64,000 nt of DNA from Pelagibius sp964472095 (lineage in GTDB: Bacteria > Pseudomonadota > Alphaproteobacteria > Kiloniellales > Kiloniellaceae): the NCBI GenBank assembly GCA_964472095.1, contig CAYYIV010000004.1, positions 1 through 64,000 on the forward strand. The letters run 5' to 3'. The stretch's first letter is position 1. Each line of letters starts with the position of its first letter. Of the stretch, positions 1 to 7,321 are shown piece after piece. A program made the position numbers and the translations under genes. Below the pieces are notes generated by a model, which did no database searches, was not told the DNA's origin, and worked only from the letters and a program-made list of their open reading frames with translations.

Positions 1-1367
1 ATGTCGGCGGCACCGGCGCCTCGCCGCAGACCTCCATCAAGTTCGCCGGCGTGCCGTGGGAGATGGGCCTCTCGGAGGTGCATCAGGTGCTGACCCTGAA
101 TCGTCTGCGCCACAACATCACCCTGCGCACCGACGGTGGCATCAAGACCGGCCGCGATGTGGTGATCGCCGCCATCCTCGGTGCCGAGGAGTTCGGCGTC
201 GGCACCGCCTCGCTGGTCGCTATGGGCTGCATCATGGTGCGCCAGTGCCACTCCAACACCTGCCCGGTCGGTGTCTGCGTGCAGGACGAGGCGCTGCGCC
301 AGAAGTTCACCGGCACGCCGGAGAAAGTGGTCAACCTCTTCAGCTTCATCGCCGAGGAAGTGCGCGAGATCCTGGCCCGCCTGGGTGCGCGCAGCCTCAA
401 CGAGATCATCGGCCGCACCGACCTCCTGAAGCAGGTCAGCCGCGGCGCCGAGCACCTCGACGACCTCGACCTCAACCCGCTGCTGGTGCAGGCCGAGACC
501 GGCGATCTGCCGAGCTACTGCACGCTGCTGGGACGCAACGAGGTGCCGGAGACCCTGGACGCCCAGATCATCGCCGACGCCAAGCCGTTGTTCGAGGATG
601 GCGAGAAGATGCAGCTGCAATACTCGATCCGCAACACGCACCGCGCGATCGGCACCAAGCTGTCATCAATGATCACCCGCCGCTTCGGCATGAAGGGTCT
701 GAACCCCGGCCATATGACGGTGCGGTTGCGCGGTTCGGCCGGGCAGTCGCTCGGTGCTTTCGCGGTGCAGGGCCTGAAGCTGGAAGTCTTCGGCGACGCC
801 AACGACTACGTCGGCAAGGGACTTTCCGGCGGCACGATCGTGGTGCGCCCGCTGACCTCCAGCCCGCTGGCCAGCAACGAAAACACCATCATCGGCAACA
901 CGGTGCTCTACGGCGCCACCGCCGGTAAGCTCTTCGCCGCCGGTCAGGCGGGCGAGCGCTTCTGTGTGCGCAACTCGGAGGCCGTGGCGGTGGTCGAAGG
1001 CTGCGGCTCCAACGGCTGCGAATACATGACCGGCGGCACCGTCGTCATTCTCGGCCCGGTCGGCCCGAACTTCGCGGCCGGCATGTCCGGCGGCATGGCC
1101 TTCATCTACGACGTTGGCAACGTGCTGCCGGAGCGCATCAATCCCGACAGCGTAATTCACCAGCGCATCGAGACCGAATACTGGGAGGCCCAGGCGCGCG
1201 AGCTGATCGCCGAGCACTGGCGCGAGACCCAGTCGGGCTTCGCCCAGCAGATCCTGATCGACTGGGAGCATGAGAAGCTGCGCTTCTGGCAGGTCGTGCC
1301 ACGCGAGATGCTGCTGCGCCTCGCGCATCCGGTGACTCGTGAGGCGGAGGAAGCCGCGCGAGCCTGA
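1..1367 (+). CDS. gltB: Glutamate synthase (NADPH) large subunit, C-terminal part (5' truncated by window edge)
   Basis: The open frame enters at base 3 with VGGTGASPQTSIKFAG, the FMN-site segment of the alpha subunit of ferredoxin/NADPH glutamate synthase, so the true start lies outside the window. Soon after comes the 3Fe-4S cysteine pattern C-x5-C-x4-C (CIMVRQCHSNTC). The remaining ~250 residues form the glycine-rich GXGXG beta-helix domain typical of the GltB C terminus (repeats such as GGTIVV and GGMAFIY). The enzyme makes two glutamates from glutamine and 2-oxoglutarate in the cytoplasm. It ends normally at TGA. A GTG at 51 lies inside the gene and is not a start. The partner gltD is not visible and may lie upstream. 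Confidence 0.97.
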   Translation, partial: VGGTGASPQTSIKFAGVPWEMGLSEVHQVLTLNRLRHNITLRTDGGIKTGRDVVIAAILGAEEFGVGTASLVAMGCIMVRQCHSNTCPVGVCVQDEALRQKFTGTPEKVVNLFSFIAEEVREILARLGARSLNEIIGRTDLLKQVSRGAEHLDDLDLNPLLVQAETGDLPSYCTLLGRNEVPETLDAQIIADAKPLFEDGEKMQLQYSIRNTHRAIGTKLSSMITRRFGMKGLNPGHMTVRLRGSAGQSLGAFAVQGLKLEVFGDANDYVGKGLSGGTIVVRPLTSSPLASNENTIIGNTVLYGATAGKLFAAGQAGERFCVRNSEAVAVVEGCGSNGCEYMTGGTVVILGPVGPNFAAGMSGGMAFIYDVGNVLPERINPDSVIHQRIETEYWEAQARELIAEHWRETQSGFAQQILIDWEHEKLRFWQVVPREMLLRLAHPVTREAEEAARA

Positions 1368-1436
1368 GGCTCGGGCGGATCAGGGGGCCGGGCAGACGGC
1401 TCGCAACTGACGCTACCCAGGCGCGGGCGGGATGCT

Positions 1437-1442
1437 TATAGT
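1437..1442 (+). promoter_or_regulatory. Candidate -10 box placing transcription start at the ATG (leaderless mRNA?)
   Basis: TATAGT lies 8 bases before the ATG at 1451, so transcription would begin at or next to the start codon. The bases between them (CCGCGGCC) contain no Shine-Dalgarno sequence. No good -35 hexamer is seen at 16-18 bases. Inference only. Confidence 0.4.
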
Positions 1443-1450
1443 CCGCGGCC

Positions 1451-2119
1451 ATGCGCCAGCTCTACCACATCGCTATCGATCCCGGCTGCCGCGCCATCCG
1501 GGTCATCTTGGCGGAAAAGGAACTCGACTGCGAACTGCGCACCGAAAAGGTGTGGGAGCGGCGCGAGGTCTTTCTGCGCCTCAATCCGGCCGGCCAGGTG
1601 CCGGTCTTCGTTGACGAGGACGGCACCTCGATTCCCGGCACCGGGGTGATCGCCGAGTACCTGGAGGAGCGCTATCCCGAGCCCACGATGATCGGCAGCA
1701 ACCCGGCCGATCGCGCCGAAGTGCGCCGCCTCGCCAGCTGGTTCGGCGAGAAGTTCCATCGCGAAGTCACCGCGAACCTGGTCGACGAGAAGATCATGAA
1801 GCGCTTCCTGAAGCTCGGCACGCCGAACTCCGGGGCGATCCGCGCCGGCCTCGCCAACGTCCACTACCACCTGGAATACATCGCCTGGCTCTGTGACCGC
1901 CGGCGCTGGCTGGCCGGCGATGCCTTCTCGCGCGCTGACATCGTGGCGGCGGCGGAACTCTCCGCGGTCGACTACCTGGGCGACGTACCCTGGCAGACGC
2001 ACGGCGGCGCCAAGGACTGGTACGCCCGCGTCAAGTCGCGACCGAGCTTCCGCGCCATCCTGGCCGACCACATCTCCGGCGTGCAACCGCCCAAGCACTA
2101 CGCCGATCTGGATTTCTAA
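1451..2119 (+). CDS. Glutathione S-transferase-fold protein, probable FtsZ-binding FzlA orthologue
   Basis: A 222-residue protein with an N-terminal thioredoxin-like GST domain (residues ~1-80, including NPAGQVPVF with the cis-Pro region) and an all-helical C-terminal domain. The active-site stretch reads IDPGCRAIR, so the classical Ser/Cys of catalytic GSTs is not evident. The C terminus, GVQPPKHYADLDF, resembles the conserved tail that I recall for FzlA, a GST-like alphaproteobacterial FtsZ-binding protein that curves filaments and promotes division. That assignment rests on my memory of the tail and on family resemblance; a generic GST is the alternative. queG, often next to fzlA, is absent here. 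It follows gltB by 83 bases and likely has its own promoter. Confidence 0.72.
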   Translation: MRQLYHIAIDPGCRAIRVILAEKELDCELRTEKVWERREVFLRLNPAGQVPVFVDEDGTSIPGTGVIAEYLEERYPEPTMIGSNPADRAEVRRLASWFGEKFHREVTANLVDEKIMKRFLKLGTPNSGAIRAGLANVHYHLEYIAWLCDRRRWLAGDAFSRADIVAAAELSAVDYLGDVPWQTHGGAKDWYARVKSRPSFRAILADHISGVQPPKHYADLDF

Positions 2120-2160
2120 CACCCTGCGAGCCCCCGCTTTCTCAAGGCGCCAACACCCTC

Positions 2161-2943
2161 TTACTCCACCTTTACGTCGAGTTTGGCGAGATTTGCCTGC
2201 GCGGCTTCGGCCGCCGGGGTGCCGGGGGCGAGGCGCGTCACCCGCAGCCAGTCGTCGCGCGCGCCGGCGTCGTTGCCGTCAAGACGCCGCAGGTTGCCGC
2301 GCTCCAGCAGGCCTTCGGGATTGCCCGGATCCAGCATCAGCGCCGCTTCGACGTCGGCCAGGGCCGCGTCGCGATTGTCGAGAAAGCGTTGGGCACTCGC
2401 GCGCAGGACCAGGATGTCGGCGCGATTGGGCGCGTGGGAGAGGGCGCGGTCGAGGTCGGCCACGGCTGCTGCGTAGTTGCCGACACCGGCGGCGGTCATG
2501 GCGCGGTCCACCAGCAGCTCGATGTCGTTGGGCTGGCGCGCCAGCGCCGCGGTCTGCACCGCGTAGGCACGGTCGATGTTGCCTGCGGCGAGCCAGGCCT
2601 GCGCCGCCTGGATGAGCAGGGGGATCTGCAGGAAGGCGTAGTTCGCCTCCAGGCTCCCGGCCAGGGTCTCAAGCTCCTGCCCGGCGGCTTCGTGGTGGCC
2701 AAGCCGCATCAGCGCCACGGCGGCGCAGTGGCGCGCAGGATCGCTGCCACCGAGATCGGCCCAGGTCTCGGCCGCCTCCAGCGCTTCGTCGGGCGCCCTC
2801 TCGGCGAGATCCATGCAGGCCTGGTACTGGGCCGCCTGCTCGATGTCGTCGGCCTGTGCTCCGCCGCCCTCCGGCCAGGCCGCAAGCCCCGTCGCCAGCA
2901 GCGCCGCCGCCATGCGCAGCCTGGGTTTTGCGGTGAGTCTCAT
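2161..2943 (-). CDS. Secreted tetratricopeptide-repeat protein
   Basis: A 260-residue protein. Residues ~1-30 look like a signal peptide (basic start, then AAALLATGLAAW and AQA-type cleavage), predicting periplasmic export. The rest is built from helical TPR-like repeats of ~34 residues: one near AWLAAGNIDRAYAVQTAAL, one near MTAAGVGNYAAAVADLDRAL, and one near AQRFLDNRDAALADVEAAL followed by a GLLERGNLRRLDGNDAGA unit. TPRs mediate protein-protein contacts; no enzyme domain is seen and the partner is unknown. It is convergent with the GST-fold gene (41-base gap) and divergent from the SDR gene. Confidence 0.85.
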   Translation of the reverse strand: MRLTAKPRLRMAAALLATGLAAWPEGGGAQADDIEQAAQYQACMDLAERAPDEALEAAETWADLGGSDPARHCAAVALMRLGHHEAAGQELETLAGSLEANYAFLQIPLLIQAAQAWLAAGNIDRAYAVQTAALARQPNDIELLVDRAMTAAGVGNYAAAVADLDRALSHAPNRADILVLRASAQRFLDNRDAALADVEAALMLDPGNPEGLLERGNLRRLDGNDAGARDDWLRVTRLAPGTPAAEAAQANLAKLDVKVE

Positions 2944-3042
2944 TGCAGGTCTGGCCCTCGCCCTCTGTGCCGCCTTATGGTGCGGGCGGCGCCGATCGCC
3001 GCCGCGAATCTATAGAAGAGATGCCGGGAGGTTGAAACCGCC

Positions 3043-3936
3043 ATGTCACCCCGTCCGTCGCTCCCCTCCCCCGGGCGCCTGTTCTGCTTCGGCCTCGGCT
3101 TCAGCGCGCTGGCACTGGCACGGCGCCTCGCCGCGGCCGGCTGGGCCATCGCCGGCACCACGCGCCAGGCGGCGAAGGCGGCGGCCCTGGGCGCCGAGGG
3201 GATCGAAGCCTTCGTCTTCGACCGCGACTACCCGCTGGATAGGGCCGCCCTGGCCGGGACCACCCACCTGCTGGTCAGCATTGCCCCCGACGAGCTGGGC
3301 GACCCGGTGCTCGATTGCCACGCTGGGGACATCGCCGCCCTGCCCGGTCTCGCCTGGATCGGCTACCTCTCGACCACCGGGGTCTACGGCGACTGGCAGG
3401 GCGCCGAGGTCGACGAGACTTCGGAACTGCGCGGCGCCAAGGGGCGCAACCGTCGCCGCATCGAGGCTGAGGCCGCCTGGCTGGCGCTGCCGGCCGAGGG
3501 CGGCCTGCCGGTGCAGGTGTTCCGCCTCGCCGGCATCTACGGCCCTGGGCGCAGCGCCCTCGACACGGTGCGCAGCGGGCGTGCCAGACGCATCGACAAG
3601 CCCGATCACCTGTTCAGCCGCATCCATGTGGCGGACATCGCCACGACGCTGGAGGCCTCCATCGCCGGGCCCAACCCGGGGCGCGTCTACAACGTCTGCG
3701 ACGACGAACCGGCGGCGGCCGCCGAGGTGACCGCCTACGCCTGCCGACTGCTGGGCGTCGACCCGCCGCCGCTCATCCCGCTGGAGCAGGCCGAAATGTC
3801 GCCAATGGCGCTCAGCTTCTGGGAAGACAACCGCCTGGTCGCCAACCGCCGCCTGCACGAAGAGCTCGGCGTCAGCCTCGCCTATCCAGATTACCGGACC
3901 GGCCTCGCGGCCATCCTGGCGGCAGAGCGGGCCTAG
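3043..3936 (+). CDS. SDR-type NAD(P)-binding epimerase-like protein (YeeZ-like)
   Basis: A 297-residue extended-SDR protein. The N terminus has a Rossmann motif (CFGLGFSALALARRL). A conserved YLSTTGVYGDW segment holds the Ser/Tyr region of epimerases, followed by FRLAGIYGPGRSALD and a C-terminal IHVADIATTLEASI substrate-domain motif. This layout fits the YeeZ/SDR_a5-like group, whose substrate is not established. The usual YxxxK triad is not obvious (RRRIEAEAAW in its place), so catalysis is uncertain. The start is the ATG after GGGAGG (12 bases upstream). It is divergent from the TPR gene. Confidence 0.8.
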   Translation: MSPRPSLPSPGRLFCFGLGFSALALARRLAAAGWAIAGTTRQAAKAAALGAEGIEAFVFDRDYPLDRAALAGTTHLLVSIAPDELGDPVLDCHAGDIAALPGLAWIGYLSTTGVYGDWQGAEVDETSELRGAKGRNRRRIEAEAAWLALPAEGGLPVQVFRLAGIYGPGRSALDTVRSGRARRIDKPDHLFSRIHVADIATTLEASIAGPNPGRVYNVCDDEPAAAAEVTAYACRLLGVDPPPLIPLEQAEMSPMALSFWEDNRLVANRRLHEELGVSLAYPDYRTGLAAILAAERA

Positions 3937-4073
3937 GAGTACTCCGCCCGCGCGATCGCATACCTCCTTTTATCGACCCTGAAAGCAGGGATTGCGGCCC
4001 TAGGATGCCGGTCATCGAAAACCCCACCACGGCCGCTGCAGGACGCTCAAATCCGGTCGGAAGGATTTGGACG

Positions 4074-5105
4074 ATGGCTCTGCTCGATGCGTTTCTGGCC
4101 TGCGCCTTGACCCTCGCCGCCCTGGCGACGGTGGTCTCCATCCTGCTGGAAATCGTCACGCGAGTGGCCGGTCTCAAGGCGCGGCGACAGGTCGAGTTTT
4201 TCAGCCTCTTCTTCGACGAGGTCGTGCGCAAACAACTGCCGGCGGGGGCCTCGGGCTGGGAAGTGGTCAAGGCCGTGCTCGAAAGTCGCCTTTCGAACAA
4301 GAAGATGGCGGAGAACAGGGAAGCACAGCACTACTTCGGGACGGCGGCCGGGGCGATCTACGGCGATGTATCTTTGGAACATGTCTTACGCCGTTTCCTG
4401 GAAACCAGGGCGGCAGCTTCGCTGCTTGCCGAAAGCGAGGAGATGCTGAAGACCAGGCTGGGGCACATCGCCAGAAAGTACGAAGAATATTGCTCCGCGC
4501 TTGGTGCCGACTTCAAACGCAATGCCCTTAGAAGATCGGTCTGGATCGGCATCGTCTTGGCATTTGCAATGAATGCCGACGGCGTGCGCCTGCTCGCGAC
4601 CTACCTGCAGGATCCGGATCTCCGCGGGCGGGTCATCGAGAAGCTGGAGAGTCCGCCCGAGCTACCAGTGGTGGATGGCGCACAGACCGTGGCCGACGAA
4701 ACCATTCAGGCGGTCCAGGCCGCCCAAAGGCAACTTGCTTTGCTCGACGACCTGGCGCTGCCGATGGGTGCCGGCTACTTCCCCTATTGTCATGTCTCTT
4801 GGCTGCGCAGCGAGGTTGACCATTCAGCCGATCCGCTTTGCGAGGCAACGGACAAGATTCCGCCAGGTGCCTGGGTGCTATGGTTCCTCAAAGTCTTGGT
4901 CACCGGGATTCTCATCGGGCTGGGTGCGCCATTCTGGTATGACGTGGCACGGCGGCTGGCGGCGGTCCGTTCCGCATTCCAGGGGAAAGGGGCAGCTGAA
5001 GAAGCCCACCGCGGCGCTGATGCCGCGGGTAGCCCCAATGCGCGGGAGATGCTCGTTGCGACCATCGTCGCCGATGTCAAGGCTGCGGCAAGAGCTGGCC
5101 TTTGA
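4074..5105 (+). CDS. Membrane protein of unknown function
   Basis: A 343-residue protein. The ATG at 4074 is preferred over the in-frame ATG at 4005 because GGAAGG sits 7 bases upstream and translation then begins right at a hydrophobic segment (LLDAFLACALTLAALATVVSILL). A cytosolic helical region follows (~residues 25-150), then a short hydrophobic segment (WIGIVLAFAMNA), a ~100-residue soluble loop with two cysteines, and a C-terminal transmembrane helix ending GAPFWYDVARRLAAVRSAF. The GAPFW(Y/F)D motif recurs in uncharacterised bacterial membrane proteins. No catalytic motif is recognised and the neighbours give no clue. Confidence 0.75.
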   Translation: MALLDAFLACALTLAALATVVSILLEIVTRVAGLKARRQVEFFSLFFDEVVRKQLPAGASGWEVVKAVLESRLSNKKMAENREAQHYFGTAAGAIYGDVSLEHVLRRFLETRAAASLLAESEEMLKTRLGHIARKYEEYCSALGADFKRNALRRSVWIGIVLAFAMNADGVRLLATYLQDPDLRGRVIEKLESPPELPVVDGAQTVADETIQAVQAAQRQLALLDDLALPMGAGYFPYCHVSWLRSEVDHSADPLCEATDKIPPGAWVLWFLKVLVTGILIGLGAPFWYDVARRLAAVRSAFQGKGAAEEAHRGADAAGSPNAREMLVATIVADVKAAARAGL

Positions 5106-5114
5106 TGGCGCAGC

Positions 5115-5924
5115 TCAGGAAGGGGCAGTCGCTGTGAGCGCCTCGATGGTGCGTTCGAGGCGCTCGAGATCTTGCGGCTCGGAAAGGCGGTGTCCGGCAC
5201 CCTTCACCAGGGTGACCTCGACGTCGGCGCTTTGCAGTGCCTCGGCGAGGCGCAGGCTGGTCTGCCAGGGCACGTCGGGATCGGCCATGCCGTGGATCAG
5301 CCGCACCGGGCAGGTCAGCGGGATCGGCTTGGCCAGCAGCAGGTGCCGGCGTCCTTCCTCGATGAGCCGGTGGGTAATGCGGTACGGCGTCTCGCTGTAT
5401 GCCGAGGGGTTGTCGATGGCGCCGTCGCGCTCCAGCATCGCGCGCTGGGCCGCCGTGGCGCGTGCCCAGATGAGGTCCTCGGTGAAGTCCGGTGCGGCGG
5501 CGATGCCGACGAGGCCCACCACGCGCTGTGGCCGGGCGAGGGCCGCCAGCAGCATGATCCAGCCGCCCATGGAGGAGCCGACCAGGATCTGTGGGCCCTC
5601 GGTCAAGGCGTCCAGCACCGCCACGGCGTCGTCGACCCAGGCGCCGATGGTGCCGTCCTCGAAGCGGCCGGACGAGGCGCCGTGGCCGCGGTAGTCGAAG
5701 CGCAGGAAGGCGCAGCCGGTTATCCTGGCGTAGGCCTCGAGCGCCTGCGCCTTGCCGCCCGACATGTCCGACATAAAGCCACCCAGGAAGATCAACCCGG
5801 GCGGCTCGGCCACAGCCTCGGTACTGGCTTTTCCCGCCTTCGTCTTGTAATAGGCGAGGATGGTGCCGTCTTCGCGCGATAAACTTTGCGGCGGCGGGTC
5901 GACCGGAAAGTCGGAATGCGGCAT
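5115..5924 (-). CDS. Alpha/beta hydrolase, ABHD10-like serine esterase
   Basis: A 269-residue alpha/beta hydrolase. The start is the ATG at 5924 (MPHSDFP) rather than the upstream in-frame codon at 6044, because the extra 40 residues have no fold character and would overlap the divergent gene's upstream region. GFMSDMSGGKA is the oxyanion/lid motif shared with ABHD10-type acyl-protein thioesterases or glucuronide esterases. FDYRGHG precedes the nucleophile elbow GSSMGG (Ser), the acid is likely in HGMADPDVP, and the His is in GAGHRLS. A cytosolic esterase or thioesterase is inferred; the substrate is unknown. It converges on the membrane-protein gene with a 9-base gap. Confidence 0.85.
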   Translation of the reverse strand: MPHSDFPVDPPPQSLSREDGTILAYYKTKAGKASTEAVAEPPGLIFLGGFMSDMSGGKAQALEAYARITGCAFLRFDYRGHGASSGRFEDGTIGAWVDDAVAVLDALTEGPQILVGSSMGGWIMLLAALARPQRVVGLVGIAAAPDFTEDLIWARATAAQRAMLERDGAIDNPSAYSETPYRITHRLIEEGRRHLLLAKPIPLTCPVRLIHGMADPDVPWQTSLRLAEALQSADVEVTLVKGAGHRLSEPQDLERLERTIEALTATAPS

Positions 5925-5996
5925 GCTAGCTCTCGGTAAACGGTTTTGGTGGCAACGGCCTTCCGCGCAGGACGTGCTCCTGGGGCGGAAAAAGCG

Positions 5997-7217
5997 ATGA
6001 GCATGAGCGTTCCAGACGTTAACATCGGCGTGACCCAGGTCCAACGGGCTGCTTCCAGCAGCGGCCCGGTGGTGCTGCAGGTTGTGCCCAGCCTGGTGAC
6101 CGGCGGGGCCGAGCGCGGCACCATCGAGATTGCCGCCGCCATCGTGGCCGACGGCGGGACGGCCATCGTCGCCTCCGAGGGCGGGCCGATGGAGAACGAT
6201 CTGCGACGTGCAGGAGCTTTACACCTGAAGCTGCCGGCTGCCTCCAAGAACCCAATCGTGATGTACCGCAACATCGCGCGCCTTGAGCAGATCATCACGG
6301 CCTACAACGTCGACATTGTGCACGTGCGCTCGCGCGCCCCGGCGTGGTCGGCGAAGATCGCCTGCCAGCATACGGGACGGCACTTCATCACCACCTTCCA
6401 TGCGCCTTATAATTTCTCCAACGCCCTGAAGAAGCGATACAATCAGGTGATGGCCGAGGGCGAGCGGGTGATTGCCATCTCGGAGTTCATCGCCCAGCAC
6501 GTGCGCCAGCATTACAATGTCGACCGCGGCCGCCTGCGCGTCATCCGCCGCGGCATCGACACCTTGCGCTTCGACCCCGACCGCGTCTCCGCCGAGCGCA
6601 TGATCCAGCTCTCGACGCGCTGGCGCCTGCCCGACGGCGTGCCGCTCATCCTGATGCCCGGGCGGCTGACCCGCTGGAAGGGCCAGACGGTTCTGCTGGA
6701 GGCCTTGAGCCAGCTCAGCGACATCGACTACCGTTGTGTGATGGTGGGCTCGGACCAGGGGCGCACGGCCTATCGGCGCGAGCTCGAGACACTGATCGCC
6801 CGCTATGGCCTCGGCGCCCGCGCCTCCATCATGGACGAATGCAGCGACATGCCGGCGGCCTATATGCTGTCCGATGTGGTGGTTTCCCCCTCGACCGACC
6901 CGGAGGGCTTCGGCCGCATCGTCGGCGAGGCCCAGGCGATGGGCCGGCCGGTGGTGGCCAGCGACCACGGCGGCGCGCGCGAGCAGATCATCGCCGAGCT
7001 CACCGGCTTCCTGTTCCCCTCCGGCGACGCCGCGGCGCTCGCCGCCGGTCTGCGCAAGGCACTCTCCTTGGCGCCGGATGTGCGCGCCCGCCTGCACGAC
7101 GAGGCCATCGCCCGGGTCCGCAGCGAATTCTCCAAGGACCTCATGTGCGCCCACACCTTGGGGATCTACCGCGAGGTGCTGCGCGCCGGCGCCCGCTCCC
7201 AGGCCAAGCGAACTTGA
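5997..7217 (+). CDS. Glycosyltransferase family 4 protein
   Basis: A 406-residue GT-B fold enzyme. The N-terminal half begins VLQVVPSLVTGGAERGTIEIA, the acceptor-side motif of GT4 enzymes. The C-terminal half has GRLTRWKGQ, the nucleotide-sugar domain start, and DPEGFGRIVGEAQAMGRPV, the E-x7-E donor-binding motif. It presumably transfers a hexose from an NDP-sugar onto an envelope glycan such as LPS core or exopolysaccharide. The start is the ATG at 5997, in GCGATGAGCATGAGC, though the ATG at 6003 is also possible. There are no other polysaccharide genes nearby, so the acceptor is unknown. It is divergent from the hydrolase gene. Confidence 0.88.
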   Translation: MSMSVPDVNIGVTQVQRAASSSGPVVLQVVPSLVTGGAERGTIEIAAAIVADGGTAIVASEGGPMENDLRRAGALHLKLPAASKNPIVMYRNIARLEQIITAYNVDIVHVRSRAPAWSAKIACQHTGRHFITTFHAPYNFSNALKKRYNQVMAEGERVIAISEFIAQHVRQHYNVDRGRLRVIRRGIDTLRFDPDRVSAERMIQLSTRWRLPDGVPLILMPGRLTRWKGQTVLLEALSQLSDIDYRCVMVGSDQGRTAYRRELETLIARYGLGARASIMDECSDMPAAYMLSDVVVSPSTDPEGFGRIVGEAQAMGRPVVASDHGGAREQIIAELTGFLFPSGDAAALAAGLRKALSLAPDVRARLHDEAIARVRSEFSKDLMCAHTLGIYREVLRAGARSQAKRT

Positions 7218-7251
7218 CCTCGCCCGGGGCCGGCGGCGCCGGCCCGGCTCC

Positions 7252-7279
7252 TTGACAGGTCTTGTAATCCTTCTAAAGT
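7252..7279 (+). promoter_or_regulatory. Sigma70-type promoter for thrS
   Basis: A perfect -35 TTGACA (7252-7257), a 16-base spacer and TAAAGT (7274-7279, 4 of 6 to consensus). The predicted start lies near 7286, giving a ~36-base leader before the thrS ATG. The leader is too short for a T-box. Confidence 0.7.
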
Positions 7280-7321
7280 TCCCGCCGCTTTCAAACAGGA
7301 CCCGGATTTCCGGGATTTATC

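Noticed and set aside
7261..7321. T-box or other riboswitch before thrS
   Set aside because: The predicted leader is only ~36 bases and has no antiterminator or T-box sequence.
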